Shown here: positions 14,861 to 26,124 of the stretch, in pieces
How positions within the stretch are numbered: the first letter of the stretch is position 1
Layout of the letters: the number at the start of each line of letters is the position of its first letter
Origin: Branchinecta lynchi
Taxonomy: Eukaryota; Arthropoda; Branchiopoda; Anostraca; Branchinectidae
Assembly (NCBI GenBank): GCA_023053575.1
Contig: JAKZAP010000015.1
Coordinates: 11,956,930-12,020,929, forward strand
DNA length: 64,000 bases
Direction of reading: 5' to 3'
Program-made: the position numbers and the translations under genes
The notes under the pieces: model-generated
The model's input: only the letters and a program-made list of their open reading frames with translations
Told to the model about the DNA's origin: nothing
The model's database searches: none

Positions 14861-15605
14861 AAAGTTTACTTTTTTGCCGTAGGCCAACTTTCTAACGTCA
14901 CGACTTAGAAAGGAGCAAAGGATAAGCTCTAGTTTCTTTAGCAATGAGAGAACTTTTAAAGTTTAAGGGGCACATCTGATACCGTTACTCTACCGCAAAC
15001 CCAAGTGCAAAAAAAAAAAATTATAAACTCAGCTGGAATCGTCGCAGACATGGACAGAAACAATAGATGGCAGCACTTTCGGACCCGTGGGAAAAAGCCA
15101 CTTTTTTGTCTCTGTAGATTTTTCTATTTATCACTCAAAGAAGATATGTTGGCTGTGGGGCCGGGTAACTGCCGCATATATTTAACACTTATAGATTTTA
15201 GTCCATCTTCAATTTGAAACTGGTGCCTGCCTGCTAGCGTGCTAGAACGGAGCTTTCCACTCGAAAGCAGAAACATGGTTTGATGAAACGAAAGGTTCGC
15301 TACACAACTTGAGATGGTCCTCTCCGACATAGGCTATACAACTCCACTTCACTTCGCAAACCGTAGGCTCTGAGTCGAGGACAAGCAAAAACCATCCTTA
15401 TTGGCCCCAGGCAAGAGTTCTACGGAGCTTTCCAAAATGTAATGTCATATTCATCAATCCGGTCTAAGGTCCACACTTTCCGTAAAAACCGCACAGGTTA
15501 GACCCTTCCCAGTTACCAGGAATAAAATGAAATCGGAGTCATAGGAAAAAAAAAAAAAAAAAAAAAAAAAAACGAGGACAAAACCAAAGTGTTGCTCTCG
15601 CAACA
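14858..15605 (+). repeat. Long dispersed repeat, inverted partner at 58883-59640
   Basis: Over about 740 bp this matches the reverse complement of 58883-59640 (for example CTAAATTTGAAACTGG-type and CATGGACAGAAA stretches), with several indels and an A-run at 15550. It follows the tandem ORF repeats directly and ends with GTGTTGCTCTCGCAACAC. Confidence 0.75.
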
Positions 15606-15659
15606 CAATTAGTATGCGTGCATATACCGCTGGGAGATAGGAGGAGGTACACGGGTAGG

Positions 15660-15745
15660 CCGATTGGGAGAATTGGTCCTTACTTCTGCCCGATGTGTGG
15701 AGAGCGAGAGTGTTTGCGACATCTAATGTGTAATTGTAGGAATTG
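15660..15745 (+). pseudogene. LINE fragment: C-terminal CCHC-like knuckle
   Basis: The plus strand reads FCPMCGERECLRHLMCNC, the CxxC...HxxxxC knuckle seen at the C-terminus of CR1/Jockey-like reverse transcriptases. A close relative is at 26185-26260. Confidence 0.55.
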
Positions 15746-15750
15746 TAGAA

Positions 15751-16190
15751 ACAGGTGAGGGGTTGCTCACTGAAAAGGTGTACTTGTTAAGGGAGGGGTC
15801 GGTCACTGGAAAAAGATGTACTGGATAAGGGAGGGGTTGCTCAGTGGGTGCACTAAAGTTGTTTGGGGAAGGGGTGGGGTTAGCCGGTCCAGGTACTCGT
15901 GAACCAATCCCAGGTGCACGCGAGGGGTTAGGAATTGGTTGTATCCGTTAAACGAGTACTCGAGAGGTTAGACACTTGGGTGAGCCAAGCGAGGGGGTTG
16001 ATTCAAGGTGTACCAAAGAGGGAACTGCTAGGGCACGCGAGGGGCTACTCACTGAAAGAAGGGTGAACCGGGTAAGTGAGGGGTTGCTCACTGAAAAAAA
16101 GGTTTGCTAGGTAAGAGAAGGGTTACTCACTGGAACAAAGATGTACTGGATAAGTGAGGGGTTACTCAGTGGGTGTACTAAAGTTGCCCG
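15751..16190. repeat. ~38-bp minisatellite GAGGGGTTGCTCACTG
   Basis: Units of GAGGGGTTGCTCACTGAAAA plus GGTGTACTGGGTAAG repeat irregularly from 15751, with a degenerate middle. Single units occur at 49060, 51290, 59665 and near 63920. Confidence 0.8.
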
Positions 16191-16267
16191 TAAGCCAATA
16201 ACTTTAAAATCGTAACATTTGTGTTGTAGGCTACATAATCAAGCGGTTGATTATGGATAAATAGCAA

Positions 16268-16386
16268 AAATGTTAAAGGAGTCTAGCGAAGACTTGGAAA
16301 TGTACAAGATTCGATTGTCTGGATCAAAAAGTCTGATAAAAATTAAAAATTTTGGTATCCCATCGAAACCTTTGGTCTTGTTCTTT
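16268..16386 (+). mobile_element. HINE-like element, 3' end only
   Basis: AATGTTAAAGGAGTCTAGCG...GGTATCCCATCGAAACC then TTTGGTCTTGTT is the conserved 3' end of the family; the body is absent. Confidence 0.8.
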
Positions 16387-16419
16387 TAGTATGACTTCAA
16401 AAACTGCAATTTCCGGTAA

Positions 16420-16520
16420 TAGTGGTCTTTGCAGAGCAACCGTGTACCAGATATCACGGTAACTGCAAAGTAACTAATTTCAGATTCAGTTACCGTGGTA
16501 ACAGACACCATGCATGGTAT
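16420..16520. repeat. ACCGTGGTATC palindrome repeat, copy 2
   Basis: Degenerate copy with CAGTTACCGTGGTAACAGACACC; no hairpin as perfect as at 11675. Confidence 0.55.
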
Positions 16521-16559
16521 CAGCAAAAACGAAACTATGGACTGCTGTATCCCAGTATA

Positions 16560-17097
16560 ATTACATTATATTAGGAAGTATATTTTATGGCAAAGCTTAA
16601 CAGGGAGGAGTTATAAAGTCGGTTATTTGAGCAAGGGAAAATTTTCTGCAACTTGGCAAAGAGTTAAAGGAGTTGAGGCAGGAAATTTATTCGGGGTGTT
16701 TGGAAAGTGGGGAATTGGTAGGGACTATTTGAGGGATAAAGAATTCAAGAAAATTGGTTAGTTTGGGAATATGGCATGGTACATGATTTTTTGTGGTTGT
16801 TTATTTTAAGCCTTGTTGGGATGAAAATATTGGCCAAGGAAAACACTGCCAAAGACTTTTTTCATCTTTGCTCACATGCATAAATAGCTTTCTTTCACTA
16901 TGAACGTGAGCTACTGTGACAGTGCCAAGTAGTGTCATTCCATGAATCGTGCCAATATTTATTTATATTATTTTAATAGAATCTCCCTAATATCAATCAA
17001 TCAAGTTAAAATAACAATAATAAAAATAATATAATTTTACCAAGTTAAACTTTTAATAATTTGTATTATACAAACAAACTGTTAAAACAATTCATGG
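16560..17097. other. No gene; possible LINE-tail scrap and AT-rich DNA
   Basis: A short stretch (about 16640-16745) reads ELKELRQEI-like on the plus strand, similar to the region after LINE knuckles, but too short to call. 16960-17097 is AT-rich with CAATCAATCAAG. Confidence 0.3.
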
Positions 17098-17301
17098 TAA
17101 AAATAATAACTGTACCACGAATATCTAGTCAATAGTAACGACTGCTTGAAAATCCAATGGATCCATGACGGCAGTCAAAATAGATCCTTACTTTAAACTG
17201 AAATAATAACTGTACCACGAATATCTAGTCAATAGCAACGACTGCTTGAAAATCCAATGGGCCCATGACGGCAGTCAAAATAAATCCTTACTTTAAACTG
17301 A
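17098..17301. repeat. 101-bp tandem duplication
   Basis: Two near-identical copies beginning AAATAATAACTGTACCACG, differing at a few bases (for example GGATCC versus GGGCCC). Confidence 0.9.
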
Positions 17302-17690
17302 CCAACAAATACTTTGTGAAATAAGGAAAGATACAGTAAGATACGACGAGTGTGAAAAAAAAAAAAAAAAAAAAATTAATACTGTAACCCTTATAGCCCT
17401 CGGGCAGACACTGGAAATCATTTGATGACCCCATGGTCGTACCGAGACCTGAGCCCTGGTTTGAACTGGCTTCTTGAAAGTGGGTGGTCTAGACAAATAG
17501 ACACTACTTGACTTCTTCCATAAGGAGGGGCCAACTCGTCCAACGGCCAATCCTGAGCCTCCAGATGTACACCCTGGCAGCACCTCCATCTGTTGATCTA
17601 CCCCTGACTGGCTTAGCAACAATCAGAGGAAACTTTTCACGACCAGTTTGGACGAAAAGAAAATTCGACTCGATGCAGATGCACAAGGCC
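17302..17690. other. Unassigned segment
   Basis: An A-run at 17356-17376 is followed by moderately GC-rich DNA with overlapping ORFs on both strands (for example minus 17504-17650). None matches a known domain; a host or element exon cannot be excluded. Confidence 0.2.
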
Positions 17691-17696
17691 GTATAC

Positions 17697-17893
17697 AGGG
17701 GGGGGGGGGTTGCCCCCCCCCCGAAACATACCAAAATAACGATTGTATGATCTATGAGTTTTTTCTCTCTGATCTATGTGTTTTTTGTGCTTCTTTGTTC
17801 GACCAGCAGGCCCCCCCCCCGGAAACGCACTCCCCCCCCCCGGAAACGCACTCCCCCCCCCGGAAACGCACTCCCCCCCCCCCCCCCCCCCCC
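17697..17893. repeat. Poly-G/poly-C tracts with 20-bp minisatellite
   Basis: G10, C9-C10 and C22 runs surround three copies of CGGAAACGCACTCCCCCCC. The Pro- and Gly-rich ORFs here are repeat artefacts. G-quadruplex-forming potential on the G-rich strand. Confidence 0.9.
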
Positions 17894-19530
17894 GAAATAA
17901 GTTCCTGGATATGTCCTGCGGATGCAATACAGTTTTCGCTGTATATTATTTATTTTTTTTTGGGGGGGGAGATAACAAAAATCCAGTACTGTTTACGCCA
18001 GATTCCGGCAAAAACCCTAAATTTGTTTCTTTAAAAAAATGCGAGAATGCGCTAATACTTCCGAATTAGCTCAACTCCTTTTTACCCCGAAAATATATCA
18101 TGAATACATACTTATTATTCTTCGGACAAGGAATCCGGCAAAAACCGGAAATCCCATACCAATGCCTTTAAACTGGATAACAGAACTCCATACCTTTCTA
18201 CATAAGTAAACAACATTACATGCCGCATTTGATTCTTCTACATTGTCTGGAAATTAAAAACAAAGCAAACAATTCTAAGCTTTTCACATCCTGACTAGAT
18301 ATATTTGTCTGTAAGCCCTAAGTATATTGACTCGACTTAAAAAAGATAAAAAGAGACTTCAGGTTGACAAGGAGTTTCGCAGAATCAGCCAGTTGGAAAT
18401 CTTTTTCTCCGTTACACAAGAAAGAAAGGATTTTCGAGTATTCAGGTATTCACTTATGTACTAAAATGATACAACACTGGACAACTTGGTCATCGGACTA
18501 GAAGCAAAAGAATCTTCTGTAGGCCTTTTGTAGGATTTGATCCCCACAGTATCGGTTTCCTGGGGAGCCCCCACTCGCAGCTTATCCTGAGCATTAGCAG
18601 TTCTAGGTCGTTTAATGAGATTAATTAGGGATAGCACAAAGACGAATGAGTAAAATATAGCAGAACAACGAGGCTTTTCCGAAAAATCCAAAAACGGGCT
18701 ATTCAAAAGGGCTATTTTTTGTATTAGTGATTACGAGCAGGGACATCTTCTTCGGGGATATATTCTCGGATATATTGTGCCACAAGTTCATCGTTGCAGC
18801 TAGTTCAACCAAAGAGGGAACATATCTGCCGTGGCATAACGCCATCTAGGCACTAGTGTTGGATGTTAGTCCCAGTCGATGGTGTGTGATTTCGTCAATT
18901 TGTTGATAGTGACCGTCCTCATTAAGTTCCGTCTATACTGCTCGAAGTAGCACCGCTAACAGGACGGACGCGGCACAAGTACCTCTTGGTTTAGTGAAGG
19001 GTCGTACTAACCAATATTTGAACTATTTTGCACCAAATTTTACTGAGAAAATTAAAAAGAAACTGGCGGATTCCAAGTGACATATTTTTGTTGGGCGATT
19101 GTATATATTCAAGTAATATTAACCCGTTAAAGGACCCCTAGCACTATTTATCTTCAACTTCCAGTACTTAAAAACAACTGAATACTATAAGACTAGGTTC
19201 TGCTTTCAACAAAGTATTTATGTCGTTGGCTGTTTTAAACCTTTTTCGAACCCTTCGAAACCTTTTTTGGCTCGTAGCGAAAACGAGGAGCAAATTACAT
19301 AACCGGTTTTTCTGATGGAACAACTTCTTGTCGACAGTGTGATACGTATCGAAGGTAGTAAAACACGGCAAGTGAGAAAATCAACGGTGTTTTATTCGAG
19401 GAGAAAGAATGTACCTTACGAAATTCGCGCCTCCGGTCTTAGAAATAGTTGGAGTGATTACGGAAGTAGTTTGCGTCACTGTTATAGGTAAGATATGTCC
19501 TTTAAATGGAATGGTCAACATATAATTCGG
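17894..19530. other. No recognised gene
   Basis: Intronic, unique-looking DNA. 19195-19375 is distantly similar to 32270-32440 (GGCTGTTTTAAACCTTTTTC...CATAACCGG). Confidence 0.4.
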
Positions 19531-19534
19531 GAGT

Positions 19535-19573
19535 TGTATCAATAAATCTATCTATCTGTCTATCTATCTATCA
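19535..19573. repeat. (ATCT)n microsatellite
   Basis: AATCTATCTATCTGTCTATCTA-type repeat with one interruption. Confidence 0.85.
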
Positions 19574-19829
19574 TCTTGTAATCCTGTCCAATAAACTTGT
19601 GTACTATAGCCGAGATTAGAACCAAGATCTTTCTATAAAGAGAGATAGAGAACGGCGAGGCCTAGGCTAGATAGAAAAGTAAATCCGTTCCGTCTTTTTA
19701 CTGATTACTTATGCCTTTCTTTTATATCCTGTCCAGACAATAGGGGTTATTAGTTGCGTTTTGGCAGATATTATTGTACGGTCAAAAGCCGTTTTTGCAG
19801 CTGCTGAGTATTTGAAAATACGTTTAGCA

Positions 19830-20200
19830 ACTTTTGAAGCAGCCATGGCTTATCACCGTGGCATCTGATTTTCAGATGCCACTGTTCGGACCGTAGCGAC
19901 TAACCGTGGTATCTTCAAAAATTCCTCTCACTTTCATCTTCACTCTATTATAGCCACCTCAAGAGCCTAGGTTTTTGTCGAAATGTTGGGAAAGAAGTTT
20001 TGTGGCCTATTTGTGATGTGAATGGATGTAAATTTCTTTTGGGGTGATTTCTGAAAAGCGCGAATTTGATAATTGTCGTTTTTGCTATACAATCGTAGTA
20101 TCAGATACCATGGTAACTGCAAAAACGACAAAGTGCAGATCCAGTCACGGTGGTATCATATAGGTATCTGCAAAAATGCAACTATTGCCACGATCCAGCG
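19830..20200. repeat. ACCGTGGTATC palindrome repeat, copies 3 and 4
   Basis: ACCGTGGCATCTGATTTTCAG at 19856 and ATCAGATACCATGGTAACTG at 20100 belong to the family seen at 11640; the region lies just upstream (right) of a kinase exon. Confidence 0.6.
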
Positions 20201-20257
20201 AGATGAGCTGTAAATTTATAGCGTAATGTTAAGTAGGCTACTCTTTGCTTTACTTAC

Positions 20258-20430
20258 CCCGCTTTTGGTCCTCCTTGTGTCAGATCAAATACCTGCCTCG
20301 GATTTAGCAACCACTGGAATTTCTGAAGTAGTTTTGCTCCCTGGTTCCCTCCTGACTTGGGGTTCAGGAACACAACGAGGGGTCGGAGGCATAGGGTAGG
20401 AATGGATTTGACCACAAATGTTTTTGGTTC
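20258..20430 (-). CDS. DGKZ/DGKI-like: Diacylglycerol kinase exon: start of catalytic domain
   Basis: This 173-nt minus-strand exon has acceptor TTTCTTCCAG and donor GTAAGT. It reads [20 protein letters not shown], then [18 protein letters not shown] and [17 protein letters not shown]. The NPKSGGNQG loop opens the DAGK catalytic domain; LNPRQVFDL...GGPKxGLE is characteristic of zeta/iota enzymes. It begins in phase 0 directly after the basic-linker exon at 36224-36342 and ends with two bases of a glycine codon completed by exon 9236-9410. It is missed by long-ORF scans because both splice sites lie close by. Intron to the next exon is 10,847 bp. Confidence 0.96.
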
Positions 20431-20521
20431 CTGGAAGAAAAAAATGGTTAGCCCGCCATTGTTGTAATTGACATGATATTACGATGCTGAGATCAACTCA
20501 AGGGAGAAAAACGGAATGAAT

Positions 20522-20800
20522 AATCAAATCAATCAATCAAGTTTAATCCGAATAGCTAAAAGCTAGAAAAGGAATAAAAATTTACAAAATACACAGACAC
20601 ACAAGAAACAAATTAACTAATAGCCTACACTTACAAGAAATTACCAGAAGTAAATGATGGAATGAAACTACGTATAAATTGGGTAGAAGAATTAGCGGGA
20701 TATCTGGAGAACTTATTGCCAGTATTCCTCTCGGACCGACGCACGGAAGACGGGAGTGGAGGGGGGAATAGATGGGTCATCTGGGGACAACACGTTATCT
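20522..20800 (-). mobile_element. LINE-like 3' end, (ATTG)n tail
   Basis: On the minus strand it ends CTTGATTGATTGATTTG. The body matches 25251-25435 (ATTGCCAGTATTCCTCTCGG, ACGGGAGTGGAGGGG). Coding part absent. Confidence 0.65.
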
Positions 20801-21049
20801 TAGCTCCAAATTTGTTTGAAAGAGTATTATAAGTAGAATAAGTACAATGTGGATTACAGCGTCGCCATTGATCAATTTTGCGATTTGTCGCGGATTTTCG
20901 ATTTCTTCAACAAAATGAGCCAAAATTCCGTGACGGGAATTTCGTGACGGCGAGTTCTTACAAGTGACTACAAAAATGAAGCAAAAAAGTTGAGGCATAT
21001 ATTGTAGTGTAATGGCTATATTAAACGGTTTCTGAGGTTCCTAAGGGTA

Positions 21050-21450
21050 GCCCTAGCCAATGGGGATGCCTATAAAGGGCAGAGGAAAATAACACTAGGA
21101 GGTAGCGCCAAGACTTGAAAAAAGTGACACACACTCGAATACATAGCAGCGACACCAGCACCACTAGGGATAGAGAACGTCGCTACTGAAGCTCAATCAG
21201 TGGTGCACCATCGCTGGCAACAACAACTCTGAACACAGAAAAAAAAAGATACAACCTCCCCTCTTTCTTCGATGTGTCCAGACCGTATCTTAGCTTTACC
21301 GGAGATTTCTAGGCCCACAAGTTTGTCTCGCTTTAAATACCAAAAGCGTAGTGGTCGGTGCTGCAAGCATGGACCCATTGCAAAGCATAGGGCTTGTCGC
21401 TACTCTCTAGTGTTATTCTGCTTTGATAAAGGGCAAGCTATTAGTTTGTG
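21050..21450 (+). repeat. Dispersed repeat with conserved short ORF, copy 1
   Basis: It contains CACACTCGAATA...CTCAATCAGT..GTGCA and an open frame at 21272 (MCPDRILALPEISRPTSLSR). Copy 2 at 54060-54430 encodes a similar peptide (ERILDLPEIC..SSRFKCRKR). The shared pattern RILxLPEIxxPxSxSRFK suggests a former coding sequence; family unknown. Confidence 0.55.
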
Positions 21451-21498
21451 TGTGTAGGTGTTTAGTTAAATATTCTTTGAGGGCTACGTCAGCTATGA

Positions 21499-21556
21499 TT
21501 CTTCATCAGCGATATTTCGGCCCTTCTTGGCAAGGGTCCTCGTCAGGCTGTCAATC
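21499..21556 (-). ncRNA. Hammerhead ribozyme motif (PLE/retrozyme type)
   Basis: On the minus strand: stem I strand GACAGC, core CTGACGA, stem II GGACCCTT/AAGGGCC with a bulged A and GCCAAG loop, core GAAA, a minimal palindromic stem III (ATAT), cleavage nucleotide C, then GCTG pairing back to CAGC. Cleavage predicted between 21511 and 21510. All core positions fit the hammerhead consensus (position 7 is C, a variable site). Confidence 0.75.
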
Positions 21557-21839
21557 TTCTGGTTCAACTTCGGGGAAGAAAACAAACCTGTAATCTAGAT
21601 GTTTGAATAAAAGGCGTTTAGTTTTAATGTATTTGCCTTGGCCGTTAGCCATTACCTCTTATCGCCAATAAAATATTATCTTATCTATAACTATGAAGAT
21701 GATAAAGCGATATATTTGGTTTAGAGATGTTCCAAACGACCCAATTTCGCAGGAGCCAGAATGTAACAGAAATTTGCGGTCAAAAGTCATACGTTCCATC
21801 AGAGAAAGTGGCAACACTGGTGAAATGACATAGATATCT

Positions 21840-21920
21840 CACACTAGTAGTAGTAGAACAACTTTATTGAAAAAAAAACATTATTTTCAATAACAAAATA
21901 GAAGCGGGGCTTTCGAGGCT
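21840..21920 (-). repeat. Retroelement-tail-like A/T segment
   Basis: AACTTTATTGAAAAAAAAAC with TAGTAGTAG; probably the 3' tail of another minus-strand retro-insertion. Confidence 0.4.
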
Positions 21921-22620
21921 ATGAATGAATGAATATGTTTATTACCCATCATTACATACAATGGCATTGATGAAGTATGAAAAAAGAAATAAAGAAAGTG
22001 GAACAATGAGCAACACATAAGATACAATTTTAACTTGGCAATACATAATTCAAAAAAGAAAGAAAAATACACTATACAATATTATATATACACTATTTAT
22101 ATAACTATTGTTTAATTGCTGGATAGAGGCTGTTCAGAGGGTCGAGGGATTCCAGAAATCGAGCACGACGCTCTAAGACAGCCTCAGTAGGATCTTTAAT
22201 CCCATGATTTCTTGTAACTCGTCGATTACGAGACCACAGCGGTAGCGCGAGCAGGAATTTAGCATATATGTAAAAAGTACTTCTAATAGTTCTAACATCA
22301 GATGTGTGGAAAAGTTTCCAGAGAGGTGCTAGTGCAAGTGCATGCGGTAATGCAAGAGCACTATACAGCTGCGCTAGCACTAGTCTGTTGTAACGCGCTT
22401 TCGACGCAGCAAGCATACCATATGCTATTCTGGCTTTAGCAGAAAAATTCCCGATTAGGCCGGAAAGTGTAGATCGCAGGTCTTTACCGATGGACAACCC
22501 GAGGTAAGTCAGAGATCCGGAAGGGCTTAGTACTATGTTCCATAACTTCACCTTAATCGAAGAACTATCACACTTTCTGCTAACTATAGGAAAAAAAGAG
22601 AGAATTTGGAGAATGAGACC
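21921..22620 (-). pseudogene. 5'-truncated non-LTR retrotransposon (reverse transcriptase C-terminus)
   Basis: The minus strand encodes SPSGSLTYLGLSIGKDLRST near the N-side, then ALPHALALAPLWKLFHTSDV and AKFLLALPLWSRNRRVT, ending at 22105. YLGLxI and the ALPHxLxAxxxW block are typical of the thumb/C-terminal region of CR1/L2-like reverse transcriptases. A relative lies at 53407-54017. The 3' end has ATTCATTCATTCAT. The open frame continues to 22857, but beyond about 22620 the translation no longer resembles RT, so the insertion is truncated there. Confidence 0.8.
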
Positions 22621-22859
22621 ATGTACCGATACCAACAAAAAAAAAGAATTAACAAAAAACATTACCTTGCACGACCCCCAAAGAACACAAAAGAACAAAC
22701 GGTAATTACACAAATATGCATATTTCCTTAGGCTAGTGTTGTACAACGAAGAATGGGTTACGAAACTTCCAGCAGGCACATCAGGACGATTCTGGCGACA
22801 GGGAAAGTTCCGCTTATTCAAGCACTGGCTGTTTTTACGACTTCGGCTAAAACTCACTT

Positions 22860-24640
22860 CGCTTTCCTGACCTGTTTCTGCGCTCCGCTAGTTTAAGAAA
22901 GGGACTGACACCGAAACAGAAAAGTCATTGCTCTATTTAGTCTAGCAGACATGTGCCTCGCGGATTCGGACTTCGAGTGATGGCCTTGTATAAAGACAAT
23001 TAACCGGATTTAGGCTTACGACCCTCTGCGGCCCTTTTCCTTATTGATGCTGGTCAATTAATTATTTTTGTTGTTAGTTTCGATTTATCGTTAACGCTCA
23101 TTTCTAATACTCCGTACTTTGTGTTTCTACACTTTACGGGTAATAACGTTCATTCATATTTTCACTGAAAGTGACCTGGAAAATGAATCCACTACGTGAG
23201 TGGAAACTGATCTCGGGAAGTCAGCGAGAAGTTGTAAGGCGCAATAGTTTTCTGTTTATTTCTTGCGCTCGGCGGATTCTCGCTTTGCCTTTAGAAAAGC
23301 GAATCCGTGAGAAAGCCATAATCGCCCTGTCGTCTGATATGTCGACTAGTGTCTGGAGTCATACCGAACCAGAGTAGGTACGTTTTAAAGTACCAAAAAT
23401 ACTAATTTTTCATTTCAATGTTTGATATCAATTCAAAACATTCTTGGTAAAAAAGAATCTTGGTATTTTTAACGGTTCCCATCCCATCTACTCAATCCAT
23501 TTTTGCCTATAAAAAGGATATTTCTGTCTGTTAACTTTGTCAACACTATGTGGCTAAGAAAAGAAATAGGAAAACGTGGTTTTCGGAGGTTTCTTGGCCA
23601 GCTAGTTATCCCTCTAACATGATGTACGCGGGATAAATATAATTTTGGATATTTCGTATTTGATAGTGATGGGCCTATAGGGTTATTGATAGTGATTGAC
23701 CATAGGAATTAGCCAAATTCTGAGTGAAAGCTTCTGCCCTTTCCCAGGCGAATAACTGTAAAAACAGTCAGTAAATTGTAAAACTCAGAAATGTAAAATC
23801 ATCACAGATTTGACAATTTACACTTTTAACAGGCGTATTTTAGTATTCGTTATTTTACGGTCAATCCGCATCATTCTTCTGTTTTTTAGTAACATGACGT
23901 TTTAAGGTTTATTGGTTCCGCATTGTATTTCTTTAGTTCGTTTTTCGCTATGAAGACGGTTTAACGGAAGTGCAACAGAAATATCCGAGATTATATTTGT
24001 CCCGGCTCCGACATCACCTTAAAAGGATAACTAGCTGATCAAGAAAAAAAGACGAAAATACGTTTTCTATTTCTTTTGCAATGAATGGTCAGCTTGGCTT
24101 CAAATCTTTTACAGAGGGCCGAGGATGCCTTATTGTTATCTCCTAAGTCATTTTGGACTTCGAACTTTACATGAAAGGAGGGAAAAACTTTATTTAAATT
24201 TTGGTCTAAGTTCAATGGAACACCCCACTCTACTCACTCTCCTCCCACCTCCCTTCGAGCCTGAGCGCCGACGGCCAGAGATGCTTGTGCTGAGCGAGTT
24301 CCAAGACTGGCCCCCCGCGTTGCCGCACTGAGCGATATCGGAATAGTTTCGTCCCAAAATTTGTTGAAGTTTACAACCAAACACTACCGCAATGGTTGTC
24401 CAAGGGTAGTAATAATATAACGTTTTTGGGTGCTTTTTTTTATCAATGGATGATTTTGATTATTGTTGTTTGTATACCGTATCATGTCAAAGTTTATAGT
24501 ATGTATAGTATACTGAAATTAGTGTTTTGTTCCGATCTGTTGAAAGTTATAATTTGACGAATACAATTATTTTTTATTTTATATAGCTTCATTTGTTGAC
24601 TAAGTAAGTACGCTATTTGGCACTGTGCCACGATTTGTGC
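22860..24640. other. No recognised gene
   Basis: Intronic DNA without clear repeat partner inside the window; short ORFs (23171-23377, 24125-24331) have no visible domain. Confidence 0.4.
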
Positions 24641-24910
24641 TTATGTTTTAAATCAATCAATCAAATCTAATATGTGGCTAAGAATTCAAACTCAGGTGAG
24701 AAAAGGAGGCAAACAGGGAAATATTCGAAGCCGAAGTCACACCCAATGGCTGATATTTTTGGATGATCAAGGTTTTGAACGAACTTCCAAATCATTTTTA
24801 TCAAAAACTAAAATCCTATCTATTCAAATTATTCACTAAATATTCTTTGAGCCCAAGCTGACTTTGAAACATTTATTCAAACAATGTTTACAACGGATAC
24901 GTCAGCTACG

Positions 24911-24970
24911 ATTCTTCATCAGCGATATTTCGGCCGTTCTTGGCAAGGGTCCTCGTCAGGCTGTCAATTC
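24911..24970 (-). ncRNA. Hammerhead ribozyme motif, one stem II mismatch
   Basis: Same architecture as at 21499, but one stem II base is changed (AACGG instead of AAGGG). Predicted cleavage between 24924 and 24923. It faces the copy at 25057. Confidence 0.65.
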
Positions 24971-25056
24971 TCTGGTTCAACTTCGGGGGAGAAAACAAAC
25001 CTGTAATCAGGTTTGTTTCCTTACAGGTTTGTTTCCTTCCCCGAAGTTGAACCAGA

Positions 25057-25118
25057 GGATTGACAGCCTGACGAGGACCCTTGCCTAGAAGGGCCGAAAT
25101 ATCGCTGATGAAGAATCG
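25057..25118 (+). ncRNA. Hammerhead ribozyme motif, intact core
   Basis: GACAGC, CTGACGA, stem II GGACCCTT/AAGGGCC (loop GCCTAG), GAAA, ATAT, C, GCTG. Cleavage predicted after C25103. Confidence 0.75.
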
Positions 25119-25250
25119 TAGCTGACATATCCGTTGTAATTATTGTTTGAACAAATTATTTACTATTTCTTTTGTTTTAACCTGCTTAAAAAGGGGAATT
25201 TCTGGTTGTCAAGTTTGTCAACTCTATGTTCTCCATCACGTATGTGTTTC

Positions 25251-25435
25251 AAGAAATCAATCAATCAAGTTTATTATACAAATAGCTTAAAGCTAGAAGT
25301 GGAATAAGTAAAAATTGGGCAGAAGACTTAGCAGGATATGGAGAAAACTGATTGCCAGTATTCCTCTCGGACAGACACAGGGAAGACGGGAGGAGAGGGG
25401 TGAATAAATGGGCCACCTGGGGACAACACATTATG
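25251..25435 (-). mobile_element. LINE-like 3' end, (ATTG)n tail
   Basis: Shorter relative of 20522-20800 with the same CAGTATTCCTCTCGG and CTGGGGACAACACA landmarks. Confidence 0.65.
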
Positions 25436-25539
25436 TTATGTCAGTTAATTTAGAAGCGTCCAGCTTAATGAGAGCCTGTTCACATGAAATATTATGATCA
25501 CCCAGAATGATTCTAACTTCTCTCTTTTGGATTTTCCAG

Positions 25540-26040
25540 GCGATCAGAGATTATTGTATTTTTGTATATATATTCCTCAAAAGCCCTATGAGTCACGGAT
25601 GGACAAACGTACACAAAATAAATAACTAATAACTAAATAAACTCTCTGATAAACTAATACTATCCCTGCCACAACTTCAATCTACAAAAAACCTTCTCGG
25701 TGCTCCCCGGTAACCTCCAGGAATCTACTCAGCCTACACAAATCTTGGAACACTTTATTACCCATCACATCTTTCAGAGCCCCACCTTCAATAGCCTCCT
25801 TCCCATAAACTACTCTCCCTAAATTCCCCAACTCACTACAGTAACAAACCAATTGTTCCACATCGTGATCCATCTTTCCGCATTATGGGCAAAAATAGGA
25901 CCAGAACCGTAAGCCGCGGCAAGGGGGATTCCCATAGCAGAGTCCCCCGCATATATGTTTTTCGCACTTTTGGACCAGGACATCCAATCAAGGCATCAGG
26001 CAAAAAGTCTGACACCTTGTTTAAGGTTTTATAAATCAGC
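25540..26040 (-). pseudogene. LINE fragment, minus strand: C-terminal knuckle
   Basis: The minus strand reads CGKMDHDVEQLVCYC followed by ELGNLGRVVYGKE and EVTGEHREGF. The upstream PICGK-like stretch is broken by a stop. Similar to the plus-strand copy at 26125. Confidence 0.55.
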
Positions 26041-26124
26041 CAAAGAGACATGGGGGGAAGCGGTATATTTTAAGGCCGGGATTGAGTGGGTGGATTAAAG
26101 GATTTTAATTAGTTGCCGGGCTGA

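Larger units (their letters stand above)
24870..25170. repeat. Head-to-head inverted pair of hammerhead repeats
   Basis: Two ~130-bp arms (ATTTATTCAAACAATG...CTGTAAT and inverse) meet near 25005 at ACAAACCTGTAATCAGGTTTGT, forming a long foldback. Confidence 0.85.

Noticed and set aside
17637..18069. Overlapping Pro/Gly-rich ORFs on both strands
   Set aside because: They are translations of poly-C/poly-G runs and the 20-bp minisatellite, with no codon structure.
22570..22857. N-terminal extension of the reverse transcriptase ORF
   Set aside because: Beyond about 22620 the open frame no longer resembles RT and probably reads through flanking DNA.
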